From Smittia aterrima (taxonomy: Eukaryota; Arthropoda; Insecta; Diptera; Chironomidae), in contig CP093831.1 in the NCBI GenBank assembly GCA_033063855.1, positions 3,658,001 to 3,722,000 of the forward strand: a stretch of 64,000 bases of DNA, written 5' to 3'. This document shows positions 35,664-47,600 of the stretch, in pieces (position 1 is the first letter of the stretch; the number at the start of each line of letters is the position of its first letter). The notes below the pieces were generated by a model. That model did no database searches and was not told the origin of the DNA. It saw only the letters and a list, made by a program, of their open reading frames with translations. A program made the translations under genes and the position numbers.

Positions 35664-38600
35664 ATGGCTATGGCAGGACAAACAATCAACGATCGCCTTC
35701 TGGCCGCGAGGCACAGCTTGGCTGGTCAAGGGCTCGCAAAGTCAGTCTGCAAAGCGACCACGGAGGAAATGATAGGACCCAAGAAGAAGCACTTAGACTG
35801 TGAGTAAACGAAAACCATTCCTCTAACCCAGAAGTGCGGACGATACGGCGACAATCAATTAATCTATTTGATCAAATTTGATTTTCGTTGTCACTCGAGA
35901 GAGAGCACGACGATGTGTCTCATTGTAAATGCCACGGCTGAGTATACAAAACGCCGCTAAATGAATCAATCGTCCTTGAGCTTTCTAAGCCCGAGTAGTA
36001 GAGAAACTCGGTCAAAAGAGATTTTTGTAATCATCGAGTTTCTTCTCAAGCGGAGTTTGCATACGTTATCGCATACTTTTTACCACTTGCTGCTTCACCT
36101 TTCGCTCCGCATCGCTTACACACTCAAATGATCAATTAAACGTTGATTGTTAATAATCAGTGAAATGAGAAATTCTGGGTGGAAAGCGAAATCAAATCGA
36201 AAACATTCTGGTCTGCGGTAGTCGTCAAAAGCTGAATTTCTAATCAAAACTTTGACTTTTAGTTTTGTTTTTCAAGAATTTCCAGTTACGCAAGTTGAGG
36301 TATGCTTGTTTATGAAGTTAGAGTTCGAGAAAAGAAGCCTCAGAGGCTTTAGCCCTCCATTCGTTCTCTGAGATCATTCACCTGTTCACATGTTTGCCTC
36401 ACTCATTATTTTCGTCGACCTCAGATTTGACGCGTCGTGCTATTGTCTGTAGCGTTTTCATTTCGTTTGCTCTTTATGTGAATTCGGCGAAATTCGGAGA
36501 GATAATTAAAAAAAGACCAACGAGAAATAGCAACGCCGGGAGAGAAGAATGCAAACCGAGTTGTTGATGCTTTGGTGATTGTTTATTAGACGACTTAATT
36601 TACATTCGATCTAAAAATGCCTTGGAGGATCCTAAATAGCTTTTGTTACTCCTCAAATATTTACACGCTGACAGCCAATATCGAAGCTCAAGCTTGCTTA
36701 ACTGAAATCGTGCATTTGATTAAAATTTTATTTTGTCTGTTCGAAAATTGAAGTCGTGGAGCTTCTAGTCCCTGTAGTGGAGAAAGGGTTATTTGCAAAC
36801 TACAACGAATGCTTTTTGATTAAATTGGATTGTGCTTTGAATACGGCAACGAAAGATAAAGACTGTGCTTCATGGTGATGAGATTTTGATGTAAAAGGTT
36901 CTTCGACATTTCTCAAAATTCTCTTTTAATAGAGATTACTTTCCAACTTTCGTCATCGCTTCTCGATCGACATCGTCTCACGTCTGCTTTTGCGAAATGA
37001 AAACTTTTTTTGTTTGTTTATTATAATTTCGATGAATATTGTCTCTCGGTTGATGTTGACTTAGTTGGGCCGGCTGTTGAAAGCTCTAGCGATTAAAAAT
37101 TGACGGCAACAAATTTTCTGTTCGCTCGTGGCCTTCGCCTCTTGAGAATTCTCTCTCGGTTTGTATCCACTTCCACTGATAACACAAATTGCCTCGCACA
37201 ACATAATTTTTAAAAAATGATAATGCGAGTTGAATTATCTAAAGAATGGAATGATTCACTTGTTTCCACGCCGCATGTGTTCTGTTTATGAGTTTGACAA
37301 GCAGCGAAGATTTCGATTAAAGGATATTACGATTTTCTCTGTCACAAATATGAAGCACTCTCATAAAAGGAAGTTTATTTGGTGAAAATTATTTATGAAG
37401 CAGCTTGGAATGAAATAAAAACCGGCAAAAAGCAAAATTAAATGACCATCACGGAGAGTTACAAAAGCGGTGGCGCTTGACGTAATTCAATCAATTTGGA
37501 TGAATCGTTGTCTCATCAAATATTAATCAGCGACTCGCAATCTTAAAACGCTTTCATTAAAAGTTCGTCTGCGAAAATTTAATTCGCTTTTCCAACCTTT
37601 TTCTTCTCTCAACGTGTTGAATCCTCCTCGTTTGTACATTTTATGTTCACGACCGTTCTTAACGTTTATGAAAACGAAAACAGTAACGCGAACGTTGAAA
37701 AATCTTTTGGGAGGGAAATCGCTTCAAGCTTTGACACAATGCAGCATTCAACGACAGGGAAAGGTTTGTTTGTTAAGCTTCTTTCTTAAGCTTCTCAACT
37801 GGATTAATTGGGGAAAGAGTTTCTTTGTGTCAAAGAGAAATAGTTCAAGGCTAATTATGAATGACATTGACTTTATTTCGTCAACGTTACTTTCACAATC
37901 GCCCTAAGTGAAGACATAAAACGTCGTTTTCTCGTAATTGTGCAACGTGTCTGGGTGAATTTTTACTATGGCGAGCCTTCATAGGCTGTCGTCAGTCGTC
38001 GTTACGTGTTTGATTAATGGTGGTGAAAAGTAACTTTTTGTTAGTAGAGCTTTGAAGGTCCCACAAGAAAATTTATTTCTTCCTCTAGTCAGAATGGTTG
38101 GGAGGTCAGAAGCTTCATAATTGAAAGATGACTCCGAGAGGAATCCAATTATGCTCGTCTCAGCTCACATTATGAAGTCGTTTAATTCAATAAAAAAGAG
38201 CGTTTTCATCCTCGTTACGTTGATCACTTTTCTGCTTTATGCTGCACTCGTCTTGAAAGTTGAGAATCTCATTGAAAAGAAATAAAAGAATTGTTTCAAG
38301 GTTTGTAATTCTCTTCTCTTCGATTTATTCTGAATGAGCCGAAGCTACACTAATTAAGTGAAACGTAAATTCCACGAGGCGAAACGAAATCTGGCAACGG
38401 CGATCCATTTATGCTCCACATATTCATTTCTCTCTACTCTTCTCTCCTCCAAACTTGCTTCGTGCTGTACTATTTCGATTGTAAAACTGGTTTTCGGTTG
38501 CAGAATGCTGACGATTTGAATAGAGAAGAAATGATTTGGACTCGTCAGAGTATTCGCCGGTTGAAAATAATTTGTTGGGCAAGAATTAAATTGAAAATGC

Positions 38601-41600
38601 AACCTTCGAACCATCAAGTTTTCCAATCACGTCGTTTCCCATGAAAATGATTTCGAACATTGAATCACGCATTTTACGACATTTCTTCTTTTTCTCCGAG
38701 ATATCCAATATAACTGACAACGCCTAGAATGAAAGATTTTGTTTACACTTCGCCGGGGTAGTCGAACCGACGTGATATTATTGCTTAGTGCGGTGAGAGG
38801 AATTAAGTCCTAATCTCGTTCGTTAGGCCGAGATTGTGCAATCACGAAAATGTTTATTACTCAATCAGTTGATGGAATTTTTTCCCTCGGTGCTGATCAA
38901 GATGGAATTAGTTAAAACACTCGTGTCGTCGACCACAAATAGAGACACGAAGAGTCAATAATGATGATTTACATTAAACAAATCCTGAAGGCTTCCGGAA
39001 CTACTCACTTATTCTCGATGAACTAAAAATTAAAGGAAGTGTCTGTTGAACGCGCTTCAATAACATTGTTCTTCCGATATCACAACGTTCCGCAATTATC
39101 TCCAGCCAACAATGGGACATTGCAACGATTATGAAGACGAATGACTGATAAGCTCATAAGCTCAGCGATAATTCATAAAACTTTTTCTGCTGAAAAAAAC
39201 TTTTACATGGAGGAAGTTTCAAGCTGATTAGAGCGCGTCAATCATGCCATTAAGTCGACAATGTTAATCAACCGAAGAAATTAAAAATTTCTCCGCAAAT
39301 GCACTGACCGTGAGGTGCTAATTTTTTAAGTGGAATGTTTTTGTAAAGTTCTGAGGGAAGAGCAGCTTAAAAAATTCGTTTGTATCTTAAGATATTTAAT
39401 TTGTGCCGACGTGAGAATGTTCGTTTGTGGTTCTTTTCAAAATATTTCGCTTCAAAACGTTTAGAAACTTTATTCGAGAGCGAATCTTCATTGAGTAAAT
39501 ATTTAATCGCGCTAGCTTTATCGGCCTCCTGAGATAAATCGGAAAACCTCGAGAGCTCAGGGAAATTGTATTTAATGCATTTTTCATTTCATTTGTGGTC
39601 TGTTGATTGGATATTTCGATTATGAGCAGTTCGCTGTGCAATTACAATGTTGCCAAGTTTCGCTCTTTGTGCGAGTAGAGGAGTAAAGTTGGATTGGGAG
39701 ATGAAAAGAAGGAGCTGAGGGATTACAAGAAAATTTATTCTTAGTACGAAGACATTTTCAGTTATCGTTAAGCTGATTCGTGATGAGCCTTTTGCGGCAA
39801 CTTCCGTCAAACGAATGAACTTTTCCACTTCAAACAATAATCGATTATTGAAGTGAAAACTGAAAATCGATGAAAGAAGTGAGGAAAGTATTTTCCGTTT
39901 AAGGTCAACGTAGAAAATCAACGAGCATGTGATTGAATTATCACAGAAAAACGAAAACTCAGCTGAATCGCATTACGTAAACAACTGAGCTTTTAAAAAT
40001 CTAAATCAATGTTTGATGAATATTAAACCGAAACGATTTCGTTTTCCTTCACTCTCACTGGATTGCGTAATTTAGAAGTAGCAGCCTCGATAATTGGCGT
40101 GAATCTTGTTTTTCCGCGATGTTATGAATGGGGAAAATTATTACGAGCGTAAAAATCACTCAAGGCAAGTTAATTTTGTAAATTTTCCAATAAAAAGTTT
40201 TAACTCGCTGAGAACTTTTCCAGTGCGAATTCTGACGAGTTTTGTTCATAAAACTCGAGTTTGCAAACACCAAAAGTTTCTGAATGAAAATTCTTTTTGA
40301 GCTGTTTGTTTTCGGGTTAAATGTTGACGATGTGTGGGCGTACCTTTCCTTTCTCAGTACTCGAGCTCTTTCAAACGCAAAATGAAATGCGTCTGAAAGT
40401 GCAAAATATCTCGAAAATCTCTTTGTGACTTTTATTTCTAGAAGAAGTTGACGTTGGAAAAATGTCGAAGGAATTCAAAGAAAAATCTTACGAAAGTGTA
40501 TTCGTGACGTCACGTGTGAGAAAAATTGTTGTTTTCATACTAGCAGATGATCAATGGACAAGCCATGCGCAGTAGAACAAAATTTACATCGGAGACCTAC
40601 TTTCCTTGTCAATGGTTGTGATGTGAAAATTCGATTTTCAGTTGTTTCTCGCTTCTTCCTACGACAATGAATTCAAACATTGATTAGATTCCCGTCGACA
40701 GACGATGTCGCACTCCACTCTCGGCGACCTAACAGATTAATCAACGTTAGGTTTCCTCAAAATTCAATTAAAGTTCAAGGGGAGAGAAGAATCTTGTCTC
40801 AATTTGTCAACAGCTTGCGATGTTTTGAGTGCTAACGCTTTTCGTAAATTTCTCTGGCTCCTTGGGAAATTGAGCTCTTGACGAGTGCGGAAACGAACAA
40901 GCTGGGAATGTTTTCCTTCAGAAATCAAAGTTTCCTTCTCGTCGCAATTATTTGCGTTGTTTTCTTGCGAATCTCACACAAGAGAGGAATAAATTTAAAT
41001 TGTAAAGTTTCGTCGGTAAATCAAATTGATTCACTCAGCAGAGCGTCAAAGTTTGAAGAATCGTAATTTATTAAATTCTTCTCATTTTTCTTAAGTGTCG
41101 TGCAACAATCTTATGCTTAAGCAACGATAATGAATCCAATTATTTCTTTGAAAACGCTGGCGGCTTCGAGACGATGTGAAATGATTGAAAGTTTATAAAT
41201 TATAATTTAATTTAGCGATTAAACATTCAATGCGCCGTTTGATTAATCAGAGCTTGCGATTTTTTTCTCCGACGGTCTGTCTGGTTTTGCAACAATGTCG
41301 AGTTTCGCACAGAATTTAAATAGCTTTAATGGCATTGCGTATCATAAAATGTCGTAATTGCGTGATAAGAGATTTACCGCCCACTCCGCAGTCAAAATGC
41401 CAAAAGTGAAACCAGTTTCAATTTTAATCAAATTTGCACAATTTGAGACTAATGGATGCGCCGCTCAATCGATAATCGGAGCACAAAGAACAAATGAAAT
41501 TGAAAGACGTCGGCTGATGGAACGCTCATTGTTTCGTTTTGCACCAATTATCGCCACAAAGAACGCGAATCTATTTTCGCTTGAAACCGTTAACGTTTTA

Positions 41601-44600
41601 ATTCAATTGCCTCTGGTTTCTTCATTATCGGCGCTAGCACTTCATAGAGTCCACAGTCGAACGCGAATGCTAGCTCCCGTCATTTTACGACTAAATCTTT
41701 GTAGATTCTACGAATGAAAAGGTCATAGACGTGATAAGAACCTCGATTATCGTTCAATTCAATTTTATTTTCTGCGAGTCAATCTCATTCACTAAACATA
41801 GAAAAACATAATAAAACTTTTTTCCTTAATCTAAACTTTGATGGTGTCGACCCGCTTGGCTGCCAGTTCGCGAACTTTTATTCGAGAGTTCTCGGTCGAT
41901 AATGAAATTTTGGGAACCTCGAGCTTTCATTCATTGCGATATCCTCAGCCCTGGAGAAAATCTTTTTCCATTTTCTTTGCAATTTTATTCACTAACGCTC
42001 GTTCGATTTAATTCTAACAAGTTAATTAATTATTATGTGGATTTGTAGCGTTAATGGCTTAGTTCTTGTCTTCCTTCTTTTTCTCCTCATCGCTGCCAGT
42101 GCTTTCGTTTGGTTTAGCGCCCGAACTCTCACGGTCAGCTGCCATCTAGAAAATCAGAAAAATGTTAGTTTGATGCGTGAAAGGAATGTCTCACGTCTCT
42201 TACCTTTTTGTATGCCATCTCGAAAAGTTTCAGTGAAGATTGTTGAAGGGTTCCGGTTTCTTTGCGAACAGCTTCTGGGTCTGCGTTCTCCTTATCTGCG
42301 AGAAGTTCTCTCACCTTTGTGATTTCTTCTCTAAGCTTATCGCATTCTTCTTTGGGGAGTTGATCTTTGTATTCTTCCATCTTAGTCTCTGTGTCGTGAA
42401 CGATTGATTCTGCTTGATTGACGGCTTCGATGCGTTCCTTCTTCACCTTATCAGCTTGAGCGTATGTTTCGGCATTCTTGATCATGTTTTCGATTTCGTC
42501 TTTGCTCAATCCTCCTGAAGATTGAATGACGATTTGTTGTTCCTTTCCTGTTCCCTTGTCGCGAGCTGAGACGTGAACAATACCGTTGGCATCGATATCG
42601 AAAGTAACTTCGATTTGTGGAACTCCACGAGGAGCTGGAGGAATGCCAACGAGTGTGAAAGCTCCGAGAAGTTTGTTGTCAGATGCCATTTCACGTTCGC
42701 CTTGATGGCATTTAATCTCGACTTGTGTTTGTCCGTCGGCAGCTGTTGAGAATACTTGCGATTTCTTTGTTGGAATTGTTGTGTTACGTGTGATAAGACG
42801 AGTAAAGACACCTCCAAGTGTCTCAATACCGAGAGATAATGGTGTGACGTCAAGAAGAAGAACATCAGTGACATCTCCAGCGAGGACACCTCCTTGAACT
42901 GCAGCTCCGACAGCAACAGCTTCATCAGGATTCACTGAACGTGATGGCTGACGACCGAAGATTTCTTGAACGGTCGATTGAACCTTTGGCATGCGGGTCA
43001 TTCCTCCGACAAGTAAAACTTCCCCAATGTCTGACTTTGAGACTTCAGCATCGGACAAAGCTTTCTGGCAAGGAGAAATTGTTCGCTTGATTAAACTTCC
43101 AACAAGATTTTCCAATTGCGAGCGAGTCATTTTCAAGTTCATGTGTTTGGGGCCTCCTGCGTCCATTGTCAAATAAGGAAGATTGATATCGGTCTGAACT
43201 GCCGATGACAATTCGCACTTTGCCTTCTCGGCGGCTTCCTTCAATCTTTGCATTGCCATGGCGTCCTTACGAATATCAATACCTTGATCTTTCTTGAATT
43301 CATCGACCAAGAAGTTCACAATGTGATTATCGAAATCTTCTCCTCCAAGCAAAGTGTCTCCGTTTGTCGATTTGACTTCGAAGACTCCCTTTTGGATTTC
43401 AAGGATAGAAATATCGAAGGTTCCACCTCCCAAGTCATAAACAGCAATGCTGAAAGAAGAATTCTTATTAGAAAATCATTCAGATTTCATCAGTTAGCAA
43501 GAACTTACATTTTATCTTCACTCTTGTCCATTCCGTAAGCCAAAGCTGCTGCTGTCGGTTCATTAATAACACGCAAGACATTGAGACCAGCAATTTGTCC
43601 AGCATCTTTAGTAGCTTGACGTTGAGAATCATTGAAATAAGCTGGGACAGTGACAACAGCGTTCTTGACTGGTGTGTTCAAATAAGCTTCGGCAGTTTCC
43701 TTCATTTTCATGAGAACGAAAGCTCCAATTTGTGATGGCGAGTAAACCTTTCCGTCTGTTGATTGAACCCAAGCATCACCATTCGATGCTTTTACGCACT
43801 TGTAAGACAAGTTCTTCATATCTTTCATGATCTCTGGGTCATCAAAACGTCGACCAATCAATCGCTTTGTTGCGTAGAATGTATTGGCTGAGTTTGTCAC
43901 TGCCTGACGCTTAGCGGGCATACCAACAAGACGTTCACCATCCTTTGTAAATGCGACGTGTGATGGAGTTGTTCTCGATCCTTCTGCGTTTTCAATGACC
44001 TTCGCTTGTTTGCCTTCCATGACAGCGACACAGGAGTTTGTCGTTCCAAGATCGATACCGATGACCGCTCCTTTGACACCTTCGGATCTGTTTTCATTGA
44101 AGAACGGGAAGATTACATAAATATATTGTATGTCAGAGAGAAAAAGAATGAGCCGAATTTATGAATGATGAAAATTTTCTCGGCAATTGTGAAAATAGAA
44201 AAATCAATGTCAAAAACTCACTTGAATCTGCATTGCAATCGATTGAACTGATTGAAATTCTGTGAAAAGATGATTAATAGTCAAGATGAGTTGAATTGCG
44301 GCGAATTAAATTGACAAGAGAAAGCAGGAACTCGAGAGAAGAATTTTAACCAAGAAACTCACATTTTTCATCAAAGTCGAGACATTGCGGGTGTTCATCA
44401 ATGTCTGGGTGAGATTTGACTGTCTCAACAAATGCTTTGTGGCTGACAACATTCTTCGAGTCTTGTTTAATTGCTTTTCACTGGTTAAAATGTGGTATTT
44501 TCTTATGAAACACGGAAAAACTTTTATCACTTGTGATTCGGAACAATCGAGAAATCTTAATGAAGTGACGCAATAGTCGACTGAAGTAACGCGTCAAAGT

Positions 44601-47600
44601 CGAAAGAATTTTCGGAACGGCAACGCTTTAAATTTGAAATTATCCGTTAAACTTTTTTCATTTTCGAAAACTAAAAACTCGAATTTCTCGTTCCTTTCCT
44701 GGGTTGGAATGACTTTCAAAAGCATTTACAAACAAACTTATTAATTAACTCTTTGTCTTCTCAATTGCAGATTTAGTTCACTGTACAAATGAACCAAACG
44801 TCTCCATACCGCATTTGGCGAATTTGTTGGTTGAGCGATCACAAAATGCCAACTGGGTCGTCGTCTATAAGGCTCTTATAACCACACACCACTTGTTGGC
44901 TTATGGCAATGAGGTGAGAGTCTAATGGAAATCCGAATGCATAAAACTAAATGAAATTAAACTTATCTTCCTGTTCTTAACTTCACAGAGATTTATTCAG
45001 TATTTAGCATCAAGTAATTCATCATTCAACTTGAGCAACTTCCTGGACAAGGGGGGAGTTCAAGGTGAGAGTAAGAGACTCATTTTTTACTAGCACCTAA
45101 TAACCAATCATTCATTCCAGTAATTGCATGAACAGCTAATTAACCGTCAATAATTATTCCATCTTTTAGCTACTTACTAACAGAATTAACGTTTAATGAT
45201 CCAAAACGATGAAAACTAATTCTTGCTTTTCTCTCTTTCTCTGTTCATGACATTTAAAAATTATCTTAAAATATTTTATATTATGAGCCTTTAATAACAC
45301 AATGCTTTATGTCTAACCAATGGTTTAGGTGCTGTAGGAGCTCGTGTTGGTAAGTAATCGATTAGTTAAAAAGAAATCTCTAACAAAACTGCGAAGGACT
45401 TAATGCTTTTATAATTATATTTGACTGGACTCGGGACGACAATTAATCTTTCATAACACAATTCAACGTTTAACTCGTTAATAACTTTACAGGCTACGAC
45501 ATGTCACCATTCATCAGACGATACGCAAAATATCTGAATGAGAAATCGCTTTCTTATCGTGCATGCGCTTTCGACTTCTGTAAATTAAAGCGTGGAAAGG
45601 AGGAAGGTTCACTTCGAACGATGAACACTGACAAATTGTTGAAGACTCTTCCCGTGCTGCAGCAACAGTTGGATTCACTGTTGGAATTCGATTGTACAGC
45701 AAACGATTTAACAAACGGTGAGTTTAAATTGATACTTTCAACATTGATAGTAATCAAATCTCTTTGACTAATGACTTTTTGCCCTCCAGGTGTCATCAAC
45801 ATGTGCTTCATGCTTCTATTTCGCGACTTGATTCGTTTGTTCGCCTGTTACAACGATGCCATCATTAACTTGCTTGAGAAATACTTCGACATGAATAAAA
45901 AGCAATGTCGCGATGCTTTGGACTTGTACAAAAAGTTCTTGACTAGAATGGATCGTGTTGGCGAATTCTTGAAAGTCGCTGAGGTGAGAGGAATCTTAAT
46001 TTTCAATTGAACGATTAACCAAAACAAATCTTTACTAAACAGAATATTGGCATTGACAAGGGAGATATTCCTGATCTGACTAAAGCGCCGAGCTCATTGC
46101 TTGAAGCTCTCGAGCAGCATTTGAACACACTCGAAGGAAAGAAAGGCTCCGCTGCGAATACTCCCACACAATCGGCGAGGTACTTAGTGTTTTTGTTTAT
46201 TGAGTTCCAGATGATCGACGATAAATCTAAAACAGTGATGAGATCAATGAAAGCACTAGATCTAAAGCATTTTGCATTTTACATTTCAACACCAATCTCT
46301 CTTCACACAAAAATCACAAACAGAATTGAAAAATTTAGAGAAACGAAATTTTTATGATTTTCATTTTGAACGTTGATTAGCAATTGGCATTGAACAGATT
46401 GAATTTTATTTTAATCCAACCTCGATTCATAGAACTAGCACAAAGTCTCCTCTGTCTTTACTGAAAAACTTAAAGAGCAGTAACGGCGATTGTTTGAACT
46501 TTGTTCCGCAGTCGTCAATCTCAAACATTGCTGTTTAGATTATCATAGAAATTAAGCAAATTAATAATTTTTCTTCTCACATTTTAGTAATTTCAAATTA
46601 TTTTTTTTTCTTCCGCCTCCGAACTAATCCAAAAATTATTCACACTCGAACTAATCTTTATTCACTAATCATGTGTGTTTGCGGTCTTGCTTCCATTAAT
46701 TTGTCTCGCCTGATTTGCTACGTGTAATTAACACAATTTCTTGATGTTTATGATTTCATTATCGCCAATTTTGGGGCGTCGCTCTTTTTTCAATGTTTTG
46801 ACATTAAACCTTTTTGCGTTCTGCACTTCATGATTGATGGAAATTTTGGCACCTGATTGACTTATAATTTGCGCTTCAACTTTCTATGATTTAATTACTT
46901 TGACTCACATAACACTTTGACACATCTAAACTACAACTGGAATCCCATAAATAAAACTACTAACCGAAAAAAACCTAAAGTAGCAATCAGAAAAACGTAA
47001 AGAGCGGTGTTTCTGCCCTCTCTTCTACTAGCTCATCGTTTGGCACAGCTGCTTCATCTGCGAAATTCGAGTCGCACAGCAATGGCATCGACGAAGGCTT
47101 AAAGGCGCAAGTGCTTGCAGAGGAAGAAGCTGCGATGAATCAATATAAGGTTTTCATTCAAAACTCCCATGTCTTAGTAAAGTTTGAATGTTTTAACATT
47201 TTGAAATTTTCTTTCACAGTCAAAAGTTGGATCGCCATCAAATGCCACAAATCCTTTCCTTTCCTCGCCTCCAGCTTCGTCAGGCAACATCGTCGACTTC
47301 TTTGGAGCTGCCGATCAAGCTGCAGCACCTCAACAGCAAACAAACGCTCTCGACGATCTCTTGCAATTGGGAAATCCATTCGCAGATATGTTTGGTGGTG
47401 CGCCAGCTCAACAGCAACAACCACAACAAGCTCCAGCCAATCAATGGATGAGTAACGGTAGGTCAACGAAACTTTTTTAATCTTCCCTTTCGATGTTTTA
47501 GGATTAATCTTTAGCTGCAACTCTGAATTTGTGGAAAAATCTTGTCTGAGTAAAAGAAATTCTTTCTTGCTTCCCTCGAAATTATTTTCTTTTTATAATT

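Noticed and set aside
41358..41717. 119-codon frame in lap intron 1
   Set aside because: No similarity, no splice partners, and codon use unlike neighbouring real exons.
46981..46991. Alternative lap acceptor at CAATCAG (exon starting at AAAAACG)
   Set aside because: It gives an immediate in-frame TAA; the acceptor ten bases upstream keeps the frame.
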